Source of the DNA: an uncultured Gammaproteobacteria bacterium
GTDB lineage: Bacteria; Pseudomonadota; Gammaproteobacteria; Enterobacterales; Succinivibrionaceae
NCBI GenBank assembly: GCA_900315395.1
Contig: OMZC01000046.1
Coordinates: 1-34,736, forward strand
DNA: 34,736 bases
Direction: 5' to 3'
This document shows positions 15,050 to 23,188 of this stretch, one piece after another. The notes beneath the pieces were generated by a model that was not told the DNA's origin, did no database searches, and saw only the letters and a program-made list of their open reading frames with translations. Numbering within the stretch: the first letter of the stretch is position 1; each line of letters starts with the position of its first letter. The translations under genes were made by a program, and so were the position numbers.

Positions 15050-15072
15050 TATAATTTATGTGCACGTGCACA
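15050..15072 (+). promoter_or_regulatory. chvE promoter -10 with palindromic operator
   Basis: A consensus TATAAT (15050-15055) has no good -35. TGTGCACGTGCACA (15059-15072), a perfect 14-bp palindrome centred on CG, begins 3 nt after it, at the expected transcription start. A site centred on CG in this place is typical of LacI-family operators, so the LacI regulator downstream of the operon is the likely ligand-controlled repressor. Confidence 0.7.
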
Positions 15073-15099
15073 AATATATAATCAAACATGAGGTTTACT

Positions 15100-16167
15100 A
15101 TGAAAATTAAAACAACTTTGACCACACTATGTTGTGCAGTTTTAGCATGTACCGCTTTCTCAGCAGCTAATGCAGCTACTATCGGTGTTTCAATGCCTAC
15201 TCAGTCATTACAGCGTTGGAACCAGGATGGTCACAACTTAAAAGCTCAGTTAGAAGCAGCTGGTCATAAGGTTGAACTTTTATACGCAGGCGATAACGAC
15301 ATTCCTACCCAGGTAAGCCAGATCGAGAACATGATTTCTGGTGACGTAGATGTTCTAGTTGTTGCTCCTATTGATGGTGGTGCATTAACCACTGCATTAC
15401 AGGGCGCTATCGATAAAGCAATTCCTGTTGTTTCATACGATCGTCTGATCATGAACTCAAAGGCAATTTCATACTATGCTACCTTTGATAACTACAAAGT
15501 AGGTCAGATTCAGGGTAACTTTATTGTTGATCAGTTAAAGTTAAAGGATGATGCAACAACACCTAAGAATATCGAGTTATTCACTGGTTCTATCGATGAT
15601 AACAACGTAAACTTCTTCTTCGGTGGTGCAATGGATATCTTACAGCCTTACTTAGATAGCGGTAAGTTAGTATGTAAGTCAGGCCAGACCAAGAAAGAGC
15701 AGGTAGCTACTCTAAACTGGTCAACTGAGGAAGCTCAGAAGCGTATGGAGAACTTAATTTCATCAGTAGGCTATGGTCCAGACGGTGTTAAGTTAGACGT
15801 TGTTCTATCTTCAAACGACTCTGTTGCAAACGGTGTAACCAATGCTTTAACCGCATCAGGCTACAACGCTGACAATTTCCCTCTCTTAACTGGTCAGGAT
15901 TGCGATAAGCCATCAGTTAAGAACATCAAGCGCGGTTTACAGACCATGTCAGTATTCAAGGACACCCGTGTTCTAGCTGACCAGGTTGTAAAGATGGTTA
16001 ACGCTATCGTTGATAATAAGGAAGTTCCAGTTAACGATACTAAGACCTATAACAACGGTACAGGCGTAATTCCTTCATACCTGTGCTCACCAATCGTTGT
16101 AACCAAAGACAACTTAAAGGAAGTTTTAATCGATTCAGGTTACTACACAGAAAAGGAAGTTAAATAA
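15100..16167 (+). CDS. chvE: Periplasmic sugar-binding protein, ChvE-like
   Basis: Substrate-binding protein of a monosaccharide ABC importer, 355 residues. The start is the ATG after GAGG (6-nt spacing) rather than an ATG 12 nt upstream that precedes this ribosome site. The signal peptide probably ends at SAANA (residue 25), and the mature protein starts ATIGVSMPTQSLQRWNQDG, the ChvE/XylF family opening. VDVLVVAPIDGGAL, IPVVSYDRLI and LLTGQDCDKPSV are the hinge and sugar-contact blocks. ChvE binds several aldoses (arabinose, xylose, galactose, glucose); the exact sugar here is uncertain. Codon choice is strongly biased, as for an abundant protein. A leaky hairpin before gguA lets this gene be made in excess over the membrane parts. 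Confidence 0.85.
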   Translation: MKIKTTLTTLCCAVLACTAFSAANAATIGVSMPTQSLQRWNQDGHNLKAQLEAAGHKVELLYAGDNDIPTQVSQIENMISGDVDVLVVAPIDGGALTTALQGAIDKAIPVVSYDRLIMNSKAISYYATFDNYKVGQIQGNFIVDQLKLKDDATTPKNIELFTGSIDDNNVNFFFGGAMDILQPYLDSGKLVCKSGQTKKEQVATLNWSTEEAQKRMENLISSVGYGPDGVKLDVVLSSNDSVANGVTNALTASGYNADNFPLLTGQDCDKPSVKNIKRGLQTMSVFKDTRVLADQVVKMVNAIVDNKEVPVNDTKTYNNGTGVIPSYLCSPIVVTKDNLKEVLIDSGYYTEKEVK

Positions 16168-16196
16168 TTAGAAAAAGCTAATTTTTAAACCTTGAT

Positions 16197-16222
16197 ACAG
16201 GCCGGTAACCCCGGCCTGTTTT
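16197..16222 (+). terminator. leaky intercistronic hairpin between chvE and gguA
   Basis: ACAGGCCGG (16197-16205) pairs with CCGGCCTGT (16211-16219), followed by only a few T residues and, at once, the ribosome site of the ATPase gene. Such hairpins stabilise and over-express the binding-protein message relative to the transporter genes. Confidence 0.7.
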
Positions 16223-16238
16223 GGAGAAGAGAACAAGT

Positions 16239-17813
16239 ATGACCGAGCAAAAAATATTGCTTAAGATGAAGAACATCACCAAGCGTTTTGGCAAGGTAAC
16301 CGCCTTGAAAGACGTTAACTTGGAGGTGAAAGAGGGCGAGGTTCATGCGCTAGTTGGTGAAAACGGTGCAGGTAAATCAACCCTTATGAACGTCTTGAGC
16401 GGCGTATATCCTTACGGCTCTTATGAAGGCGACATCATCTTTGATGAAGAAACATGCAAATTTACCCAAATTCATGACTCTGAAGACAAAGGTATTGTTA
16501 TTATTCACCAGGAATTGGCATTAGTACCTTATCTGTCAATTGCTGAGAATATGTTCCTAGGCAACGAAAGAACAGCAGCTTACTCAAACGGTGTTATTGA
16601 TTGGCCTAGAACCTACCAAAGAGCAAAAGAGCTGATGGATCTTGTAGGCTTAGAAGAAGATCCTCATACCTTAATTAAAGATATCGGTGTTGGTAAGCAG
16701 CAGCTTGTTGAAATTGCAAAGGCAATTTCTAAGAACTGCCGTCTGTTAATTTTGGATGAGCCAACTGCATCATTAAATGAATCTGATTCCCAAAAACTCT
16801 TAGAGCTGATCGATAGATTCAGATCTGAGGGCATGACATCAATCATCATTTCTCACAAATTAAACGAGATTTCATACATCGCTAACTCTATTACTGTAGT
16901 TCGTGATGGTTCAACTATTGAAACCTTAGATAACAACGATCACAACGTATCTGAAGACAGAATTATTGCCGGAATGGTAGGTCGTGCTCTAACTGATCGT
17001 TTCCCTAAGAGAAAACCTGAGCATAAGATTTCTGATGAGGTCTTATTAGAGGTTAACAACTGGAACGTATCACATCCATTAAACCCAGATCGTAAAGTAA
17101 ATGACAATGTTTCTATCAAGATCCACCGTGGTGAGGTAGTAGGCTTTGCTGGCTTAATGGGTGCAGGTCGTACTGAATTTGCAAAGAGCTTGTTTGGTCA
17201 CTCATACGGCACCAAGATCCATGGTGAAGTAAAGATCAACGGTAAAGTAGTGCACCTAAATAATGTTCGTCAGGCTATTGAAGCAGGTCTTGCTTATGTA
17301 ACCGAGGACAGAAAAGGTGATGGTCTAGTTTTAGAGAATCCTATTTCAACTAACATGACCTTAGCTAACTTAGAGGCTGTATCAGAACACATGGTTATTG
17401 ATAAAGACTTAGAGCTTGCTAAAGCCAAAGAGTTAAAACAGGATCTGAACGTCAAGTGCGCATCTGTATTGCAGAACGTAGGTAACCTGTCTGGTGGTAA
17501 CCAGCAGAAGGTACTACTGGCAAAGTGGATGTTCGCAGAGCCTGATGTGCTAATTCTTGATGAGCCTACCCGTGGTATCGATGTAGGTGCTAAGTACGAA
17601 ATTTACTGTCTTATCAACAAGCTCGTGGAAGCAGGTAAAGCAGTGCTGATGATTTCTTCAGAATTACCAGAAGTTTTAGGTATGTCTGACAGAATCTACG
17701 TGATGAATGAAGGCAAGATCGTAGGTGAGATGCCACGTTCTGAAGCATCACAGGAAAGCATTATGTCTGCAATTTTACGTACTTCCGGTAAGAAAAAATC
17801 AGTGGAGCAATAA
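16239..17813 (+). CDS. gguA: Multiple-monosaccharide ABC transporter ATP-binding protein, GguA-like
   Basis: A 524-residue protein with two fused ABC ATPase domains, as in sugar importers of the CUT2 class. The first domain has Walker [10 protein letters not shown] (40-48), [13 protein letters not shown] (a GguA-type feature), and [13 protein letters not shown]. Its signature is the degenerate VGKQQ. The second domain has LMGAGRTE in place of a full P-loop, the signature LSGGNQQK, and [13 protein letters not shown]. This asymmetry is normal for CUT2 proteins. The start is the ATG 12 nt after GGAG; an upstream in-frame TTG falls on the hairpin T-run. It works in the cytoplasm with the permease encoded next and the periplasmic protein encoded before it. 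Confidence 0.88.
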   Translation: MTEQKILLKMKNITKRFGKVTALKDVNLEVKEGEVHALVGENGAGKSTLMNVLSGVYPYGSYEGDIIFDEETCKFTQIHDSEDKGIVIIHQELALVPYLSIAENMFLGNERTAAYSNGVIDWPRTYQRAKELMDLVGLEEDPHTLIKDIGVGKQQLVEIAKAISKNCRLLILDEPTASLNESDSQKLLELIDRFRSEGMTSIIISHKLNEISYIANSITVVRDGSTIETLDNNDHNVSEDRIIAGMVGRALTDRFPKRKPEHKISDEVLLEVNNWNVSHPLNPDRKVNDNVSIKIHRGEVVGFAGLMGAGRTEFAKSLFGHSYGTKIHGEVKINGKVVHLNNVRQAIEAGLAYVTEDRKGDGLVLENPISTNMTLANLEAVSEHMVIDKDLELAKAKELKQDLNVKCASVLQNVGNLSGGNQQKVLLAKWMFAEPDVLILDEPTRGIDVGAKYEIYCLINKLVEAGKAVLMISSELPEVLGMSDRIYVMNEGKIVGEMPRSEASQESIMSAILRTSGKKKSVEQ

Positions 17814-17816
17814 GTT

Positions 17817-19043
17817 ATGTATATCTTAAACATGTTAAAGCGCAACACTCTGTTAATTGCGTTAATTTTAGTCATGATCCTGTTCGAGATTGCAATTCAG
17901 TCAACAGGTCACGGATCATTATTTTCACCTTCAAACTTTACTAACATCATTTACCAGAACAGCTATGTGATCATCCTTGCTGTTGGTATGCTGTTCTTAA
18001 TCATCGGTTGCGGTAACATCGATTTGTCTGTAGGTTCTATCGTAGCTTTAGTTGGCGCAGTAGCTGGTGTGCTCATGGTTAACAACGAGTGCAACATCTA
18101 CATGTCAATGGCTCTATGCTTACTGTTAGGTATCGTAATCGGTGCATGGCATGGTTTCTGGATTGCTTACATCCGCATCCCATCATTCATCGTAACCTTA
18201 GCAGGTATGTTACTGTTCCGTGGTTTAGCACTGATTGTGTTAGATGGTATTACCATTAACCCATTCCCTGGTGACTACTTAACCATGTTCACCTCATACT
18301 TCCCATCATTTGATGCAACCTACTTCAGAGATCAGTTAGCTACAGGTTTATCACGTGCTGAAGTTCGTGCAGGTATGAGCGCAATCGTGTTCGCTAAGAC
18401 CATGACCGTAACTGCAATCATCGTAATTGCTTACTTAGTAGGTATCATTTACAGCCGTGTTTCAAAGATTAAGAAAGGTTATGAAGTTGAGCCTTTATAT
18501 GCATTCTTATTCCAGCACGTATTAGCACTTGCAGCTATCATCGCTTCATGTGTTCTATTAGGTGAGAACAAAGGTATTCCAGTTATCTTAATCCTAATTG
18601 CTGTTGTAGTTATTGTTTACGCATTCATCGCTAACAAGACTGTTGTAGGTCGTAGAATCTATGCTTTAGGTGGTAACGAGAAGGCTGCTAAGTTATCAGG
18701 TGTTAACACCAGTCGCTTATTATTCCTATCATATGTAAACATGGGCTTATTAGCAGCTGTTGCAGCTTTAGTTTGCGTAGCACGTTTCAACTCAGCTTCT
18801 CCTATGGCTGGTACTGGTTATGAGTTAGACGCAATCGGCGCTTGCTTCATCGGTGGTGCTTCAGCATACGGTGGTGTTGGTACCGTAGGTGGTGCTGTTA
18901 TCGGTGCTATCTTCATGGGTGTTCTAAACAACGGTATGTCAATCTTAGGTATTGACGCTAACTGGCAGAAGGCTGTTAAAGGTTTAGTTCTGTTAGCTGC
19001 TGTTGTAACCGACGTTATGTCAAAGAAGAGAGTAACTAACTAA
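17817..19043 (+). CDS. gguB: Multiple-monosaccharide ABC transporter permease, GguB-like
   Basis: A 408-residue integral membrane protein with about ten hydrophobic segments. It starts 3 nt after the ATPase stop codon. The family blocks are visible: GCGNIDLSVGSIVALVG near the N-terminus, GFWIAYIRIPSFIVTLAGMLLFRGLA, and the ALGGNEKAAKLSGVNTSR cytoplasmic loop that touches the ATPase. GGASAYGGVGTVGGAVIGAIFMGVLNNGMSILG closes the pattern. The extra middle region (about 140-210) is as in GguB/XylH-type permeases and longer than in RbsC. With GguA it forms the transmembrane channel. The operon ends at the hairpin just downstream. Confidence 0.88.
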   Translation: MYILNMLKRNTLLIALILVMILFEIAIQSTGHGSLFSPSNFTNIIYQNSYVIILAVGMLFLIIGCGNIDLSVGSIVALVGAVAGVLMVNNECNIYMSMALCLLLGIVIGAWHGFWIAYIRIPSFIVTLAGMLLFRGLALIVLDGITINPFPGDYLTMFTSYFPSFDATYFRDQLATGLSRAEVRAGMSAIVFAKTMTVTAIIVIAYLVGIIYSRVSKIKKGYEVEPLYAFLFQHVLALAAIIASCVLLGENKGIPVILILIAVVVIVYAFIANKTVVGRRIYALGGNEKAAKLSGVNTSRLLFLSYVNMGLLAAVAALVCVARFNSASPMAGTGYELDAIGACFIGGASAYGGVGTVGGAVIGAIFMGVLNNGMSILGIDANWQKAVKGLVLLAAVVTDVMSKKRVTN

Positions 19044-19050
19044 TAGTTAA

Positions 19051-19077
19051 AAAAGCAGGGGCGAGAGCCCCTGTTTT
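19051..19077 (+). terminator. terminator after gguB
   Basis: CAGGGGC (19056-19062) pairs with GCCCCTG (19067-19073) around GAGA, followed by TTTT. An upstream A-run extends the stem with one bulge. It separates the importer from the kinase gene. Confidence 0.8.
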
Positions 19078-19100
19078 GGTATCAAGGGTATATACGTATG

Positions 19101-19148
19101 TACGAACGATAAATTCGAAAGATATTTCGAAAGATATACAAGTTCGTA
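19101..19148 (+). promoter_or_regulatory. repeat-bearing leader of the xylulokinase fusion gene
   Basis: TACGAAC (19101-19107) and GTTCGTA (19142-19148) are reverse complements. Between them TTCGAAAGATAT occurs twice in perfect tandem (19114-19125 and 19126-19137). The structure lies 30-80 nt before the start codon. It could be a double operator or a leader RNA element. No clear -35/-10 pair is seen. Confidence 0.5.
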
Positions 19149-19179
19149 ATTTAGATAAAAAGAAAATTTGGGGAATATC

Positions 19180-21357
19180 ATGCGTTATTTATTAGGTGTT
19201 GATTTAGGTACTTCAGGAACTAAGACAGTTTTATTTGATGAGACCGGTAAAGTAATTGCTTCAAAGACTGTTGAATATCCTTTATTACAACCAAAGAACG
19301 GTTGGGCAGAACAGGATCCTAAGTTCTGGTACGATGCAACCATTGAGTCTGTAAAAGCAGTTCTTTTACAGAGCAAGGTAAACAGTGACGACGTAGTTGC
19401 ACTGTCAATTGCAGGTCAGATGCACGGCTTAGTAATGCTTGATAAGGACGGCAAGGTCCTGCGCAACGCTATTTTATGGTGTGATGCTAGAACCCAAAAA
19501 CAATGTGATGAAATCACTTCATTAGTAGGTAAACAGCGTTTAATTGAGATTAACGCAAACCCAGCATTAACTGGATTTACTGCTCCAAAGATTTTATGGG
19601 TTCGTGAAAACGAGCCTGATTTGTACAAAAAGTGTACAACCATACTGTTGCCAAAAGATTACGTTCGTTACATGTTAACAGGCGTTAAGGCAATGGAAAT
19701 TTCAGATGCATCTGGTACTAACTTATTAGATATCACTAATCGTGTGTGGTCAGATGAGATCTTAGAAAAATTAAATATTGATAAGAATTTAATGCCTCCT
19801 ATTATTGAGTCAAGCGCTGTAGCAGGTCACATCACCAAAGAGATTGCAGCTCTTACAGGCTTAAAGGAAGGCACAATCGTAGCAGGTGGCGCAGGTGACA
19901 ATGCAGCTGCTGCTCTAGGTACTGGTGTATGTAAAGAAGGTGATGCTTTTGTAACTCTAGGTACTTCAGGCGTTATCTTTGCTCACACCAACAAACCATC
20001 AATCGATCCTCTAGGTAGAGTTCACACCTTCTGTGCTGCTGTAAAGAATTCATGGACAGCAATGTCATGTACACTAGCTGCAGGTCTTTCATTACGCTGG
20101 ATGCGCGATGAGTTATATACCTTAGAAAAAAACATCGAAGCTAAGAAAGGTAATGATGTTTACAACTTAATGACCGCTAATGCTGATACCATTCCAGTAG
20201 GTTCAGATGGCCTTATCTATCTGCCATACCTAATGGGTGAAAGATCACCTGTACTAGATCCTAATGCTAGAGGCGTATTCTTTGGTTTAACCGCTCGTCA
20301 CACCAAGTCACATATGACAAGAGCAGTTTTAGAAGGTATCACTCTGTCACAAAGACATAATCTTGAAGTGTTACACGAGATGGATATCGAGCCTAAGACC
20401 TTAACTGCTTGTGGCGGTGGTGCTCAGTCTCCATTCTGGCGTCAGTTATTAGCTGATGTTCTAAAGTGCAGCATCGTAACTACTACTTCTAAAGAAGGCC
20501 CAGCTCTAGGCGCTGCAATTCTAGCGGGTGTTGCAGCAGGTATCTTCTCATCTGTAGAAGAGGGTTGTGAGAAATTAGTAAAGAGATCAGATAAACGTTC
20601 TGATACAAACACTGAAGCTGCTACTAAGTATGATGAGATTTACAAGCTCTACTCATTCTTATATCCAACTATGCGTCCTGCTTTTGCAAAATTAGACACC
20701 TTAAGACAGAAACTAGATGGTGACAAGGTTGCAAAATACAAAGAGGTAACTGATATTGAGTTTGAGCGCTACGGTAAGGTTATTACTGATATCCCAACTG
20801 ATAAGATCGTATCTTTACTTGAGAAGACTCCATTAACCGATGGTACTGATTACAAGCCATCAGTTGAAGTTCTAGAAGAGCCTTCATTAGTTAAGATCTT
20901 ACAGGATCAGGTATTCGGTGGCTTAAAGATTCAGGTAGGTTATTGCAATGGTCACAATAAGGCATTAAATGCTTTAGAGTACCACCGCAATGCTGAGCTG
21001 AATGTAGCAGCTAACGATGCAGTGCTCATGGTAGCTCCAATGACAGCTGTACATGATGGTATTATCGATACCAATGATGTAGAGTTATTTAGAGTTAAGA
21101 AAGGTCAGGCTGTACTCTTCTATGAAACCACCTTACATTATGCTCCATGCGTAGCAGACGGTGAGGAGCACTTCAAGATGTGTGTAGTTCTGCCTAAAGA
21201 CACTAATACAGACAGACCTTCTGGTGTAACTCATGAAGGTGAGTCTGGTTGCCTAACCCACAATAACAAGTGGTTATATGCACACAAAGACTCAAATGAA
21301 GGTAAATCTGGTGTAACTACAGGTCGCCTCATTGGTGAAAATATTGTATTAAAGTAA
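19180..21357 (+). CDS. xylB: Xylulokinase fused to a C-terminal DUF4867 domain
   Basis: A 725-residue fusion. The start is the ATG 5 nt after GGGGA; a TTG 12 nt earlier overlaps that site. Residues 1 to about 515 are a complete FGGY kinase of the xylulokinase type: GVDLGTSGTKTVLFD (phosphate loop), SIAGQMHGLVMLD, ILWCDARTQ, GGAGDNAAAALG with catalytic Asp 240, VTLGTSGVIF, and GGGAQSPFWRQLLADV near the ADP site. Residues about 523-725 match DUF4867: FERYGKVI, FGGLKIQVGYCNGHNKALNALEYH, DAVLMVAPM, AVLFYETTLHYAPC and CVVLPKDTNT, ending in WLYAHKDS and TGRLIGENI. DUF4867 has no known function but looks cupin-like and sugar-related. Ordinary XylB is about 485-500 residues, so the tail is a true extra domain. 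Fusion: seen. Its meaning: inferred. Confidence 0.88.
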   Translation: MRYLLGVDLGTSGTKTVLFDETGKVIASKTVEYPLLQPKNGWAEQDPKFWYDATIESVKAVLLQSKVNSDDVVALSIAGQMHGLVMLDKDGKVLRNAILWCDARTQKQCDEITSLVGKQRLIEINANPALTGFTAPKILWVRENEPDLYKKCTTILLPKDYVRYMLTGVKAMEISDASGTNLLDITNRVWSDEILEKLNIDKNLMPPIIESSAVAGHITKEIAALTGLKEGTIVAGGAGDNAAAALGTGVCKEGDAFVTLGTSGVIFAHTNKPSIDPLGRVHTFCAAVKNSWTAMSCTLAAGLSLRWMRDELYTLEKNIEAKKGNDVYNLMTANADTIPVGSDGLIYLPYLMGERSPVLDPNARGVFFGLTARHTKSHMTRAVLEGITLSQRHNLEVLHEMDIEPKTLTACGGGAQSPFWRQLLADVLKCSIVTTTSKEGPALGAAILAGVAAGIFSSVEEGCEKLVKRSDKRSDTNTEAATKYDEIYKLYSFLYPTMRPAFAKLDTLRQKLDGDKVAKYKEVTDIEFERYGKVITDIPTDKIVSLLEKTPLTDGTDYKPSVEVLEEPSLVKILQDQVFGGLKIQVGYCNGHNKALNALEYHRNAELNVAANDAVLMVAPMTAVHDGIIDTNDVELFRVKKGQAVLFYETTLHYAPCVADGEEHFKMCVVLPKDTNTDRPSGVTHEGESGCLTHNNKWLYAHKDSNEGKSGVTTGRLIGENIVLK

Positions 21358-21379
21358 ACTTTAATACGTAATAATAAAT

Positions 21380-21402
21380 TATGGCGCCTGTGTGGCGCCA
21401 TA
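21380..21402. promoter_or_regulatory. 9-bp-arm inverted repeat between xylB and the LacI gene
   Basis: TATGGCGCC (21380-21388) and GGCGCCATA (21394-21402) pair exactly around a 5-nt loop. There is no T-run, so it may be an attenuator, a stability element or an operator for the downstream regulator gene. Confidence 0.5.
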
Positions 21403-21452
21403 GTAAAAGCCCACAAGGGCATAACAAAGATGTTTAGCAAAGGATTATCGCG

Positions 21453-22487
21453 ATGACAGTAACAGTAAAGACTTTAGCAAAAGCAGCTGGTGTATCTCGC
21501 GGAACAGTTGACAGAGTTCTTCATAACCGCGGATCTGTTAAAAAAGAATTAGCCTTAAAAATTAAAACATTAGCAAAAGAATTAGGCTATGTTCCAAACA
21601 GAGCTGGTCGGGCTCTATCAGGTATCAGAGAGCACTATAAGATTGGCATCATGTTACCTAGTGTCGGTAATGCCTTTTTCGATGGTGTAATTGAAGGAAT
21701 CGAGAAAGCCTGTCTTGAATATGAAGAGTTAGGTGTAGAAGTAATCTTAGATAAAATCCAAGGTTACGATGAGGCTACTCATATAAAAGCAATTGATGAG
21801 TTAAAGAAAAAAGGTTGCTCTGCTTTATGTTTAGCTACTATTGATACTCCTGCAGTTGCTGAAAAAATTAAGGAATGTGAGTTACTGGGTATCAAGATCA
21901 TCTTAGTAAACTCTGATGTTTCTAATTCAAACAGAATTTGTTATGTAGGCTCAGACTACATTAAAGCAGGTAAGACCTGTGCAGGTTTATTATCTTTAAT
22001 CTCTAAGTTTGATAAGCTCAATATTCTGGTAGTTACTGGTTCTTCCTTGATGAAAGGTCACAGACAGAGAATCGAAGGCTTTGAGACAGAGTTAAAGAAC
22101 CTTAATGTTAATTTTGAAATCTGTGCTCAGATTGAATCAAATGATTCAGATATTAAAGCTCAGATTGAAACAACTAAATACCTAACTGCACACAAAGACA
22201 TTAACTGTGTTTATGTAACAGGTGCAGGTGTGCAAGGTGTAGGTGCTGCTATCATTGCAACTGGTCGTGATGACATCATTGGCATTGCTTTTGATGATAT
22301 CTATACCACAGTTGAAATGGTAAGAGCTGGTATCTTTAAGTTTGTAATTTGTCAGCAGCCAGACCGACAGGGATATCATGCTGTAAAGCGTGCTTATCAG
22401 GTTTTATCGGGTACTGTAAATGAACAGGCAATGACAGATTTCTTTACAGATACAATCATTAAGATCGCATCTAACATCGGTAAGTAA
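21453..22487 (+). CDS. LacI-family transcriptional regulator
   Basis: A 344-residue regulator. Residues about 4-55 are the LacI HTH and hinge: VKTLAKAAGVSRGTVDRVLHNRGSVKKE, then LGYVPNRAGRALSG. The remainder is a periplasmic-binding-protein-type effector domain (KIGIMLPSVGNAFFDGVIEGIEKA, ILVNSDV, GIAFDD), of the branch that resembles ribose/xylose-binding proteins. It directly follows the importer and kinase genes and most likely senses the imported sugar, binding the CG-centred palindrome at the chvE promoter. Such proteins can repress or activate. The family is sure; the regulon is inferred. Confidence 0.88.
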   Translation: MTVTVKTLAKAAGVSRGTVDRVLHNRGSVKKELALKIKTLAKELGYVPNRAGRALSGIREHYKIGIMLPSVGNAFFDGVIEGIEKACLEYEELGVEVILDKIQGYDEATHIKAIDELKKKGCSALCLATIDTPAVAEKIKECELLGIKIILVNSDVSNSNRICYVGSDYIKAGKTCAGLLSLISKFDKLNILVVTGSSLMKGHRQRIEGFETELKNLNVNFEICAQIESNDSDIKAQIETTKYLTAHKDINCVYVTGAGVQGVGAAIIATGRDDIIGIAFDDIYTTVEMVRAGIFKFVICQQPDRQGYHAVKRAYQVLSGTVNEQAMTDFFTDTIIKIASNIGK

Positions 22488-22553
22488 CCAAGGTTTAATT
22501 TTCATTTAACCACTGTAAATTTTATTTTCGATGCAAAGTCCGCTCAACTTTAA

Positions 22554-22582
22554 AGGCAACCTTTTTAGGTTGCCTCCTTTTT
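22554..22582 (+). terminator. terminator after the LacI-family gene
   Basis: AGGCAACC (22554-22561) pairs with GGTTGCCT (22568-22575), loop TTTTTA, followed by CCTTTTT. It is a good Rho-independent terminator. Confidence 0.85.
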
Positions 22583-22773
22583 AAGAAGCTTGCTTATCTT
22601 TTTACGCTTCACTTATATTCATCTTCAAGAAATTCAAAACAATCTTTCCTGTTTGAAACTTTCCTGTTTGAATATTGCTTGAATTCTCAATTTTAGATAA
22701 ATCTTGTGAAAAATATAAATAAAGCACAAAGATTTTATCTTTATATGTTAAAATTAGTCGGCTTTCAACTGAG

Positions 22774-22817
22774 TTTGTGATCGGTCTGAGAGTTTTTGTT
22801 TAATTATCACAAAGGAG
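22774..22817 (+). promoter_or_regulatory. rpsO leader hairpin reaching the ribosome site
   Basis: TTTGTGAT (22774-22781) pairs exactly with ATCACAAA (22806-22813). The second arm runs into the AAAGGAG Shine-Dalgarno (22811-22817) of rpsO. S15 represses its own translation through leader structures in many bacteria, so this is a candidate S15-binding element. The match to a known class is not shown. Confidence 0.5.
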
Positions 22818-22826
22818 CAAAATTTT

Positions 22827-23093
22827 ATGTTAACAGTAGCTGACAAAGCAAAAATCGTAGCTGAGTTTGGTCGTAACCCACAGGACACTGGTTATCCAGA
22901 GGTTCAGATTGCATTATTATCTGCAAGAATCGCTGACCTTCAGCCTCACTTTGAGGCCCACAAGAAGGACCACCACAGCCGCCGTGGTTTATTACGCTTA
23001 GTTGCTCAGCGTCGTAAGTTGCTCGACTACTTAAAGGCTTCTGATCTTGCTCGTTACAGCGCAATCGTTGAGAAGTTAAAGCTCCGTCGCTAA
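22827..23093 (+). CDS. rpsO: 30S ribosomal protein S15
   Basis: An 88-residue protein, the expected length, with the S15 signature [22 protein letters not shown] and [26 protein letters not shown]. It binds 16S rRNA in the platform of the small subunit and helps form bridge B4. The strong AAAGGAG site and the codon bias fit a highly expressed gene. It lies just before pnp, the classical enteric order, with a GC-rich hairpin between them. Confidence 0.97.
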   Translation: MLTVADKAKIVAEFGRNPQDTGYPEVQIALLSARIADLQPHFEAHKKDHHSRRGLLRLVAQRRKLLDYLKASDLARYSAIVEKLKLRR

Positions 23094-23109
23094 TTTTAGC
23101 GTCTGGCTA

Positions 23110-23129
23110 GGGCGGCATAATTGCCGCCC
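23110..23129 (+). terminator. hairpin between rpsO and pnp
   Basis: GGGCGGCA (23110-23117) pairs with TGCCGCCC (23122-23129). The AATTTATAT that follows gives only weak termination. In enterics the corresponding gap carries a leaky terminator and an RNase III processing hairpin that autoregulates pnp, and this may serve the same use. Confidence 0.65.
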
Positions 23130-23188
23130 AATTTATATAAGTCCCACGAAAAGAGGCAAACATAGTGGGAAGTTTCGGAGATAAGTTG

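Larger units (their letters stand above)
14515..15099. other. long AT-rich intergenic region upstream of the sugar importer
   Basis: No credible gene is seen in these 585 nt. It contains a weak terminator and a strong hairpin near the left end, then an AT-rich stretch with the dyads AAGTTGATCAACTT (14836-14849) and TAATCG/CGATTA (14875-14890), and the chvE promoter with its operator at the right end. The size and number of dyads suggest several regulators act here. Confidence 0.5.
22488..22826. other. intergenic region between the LacI gene and rpsO
   Basis: This 339-nt gap holds the LacI-gene terminator near its left end, an AT-rich middle where the rpsO promoter must lie, and the rpsO leader hairpin at its right end. 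No small gene or RNA gene is recognised in the rest. Confidence 0.5.

Noticed and set aside
14934-15125. 63-codon minus-strand frame upstream of chvE
   Set aside because: It covers the chvE promoter and start, has no ribosome site and shows no coding character beyond AT-rich chance.
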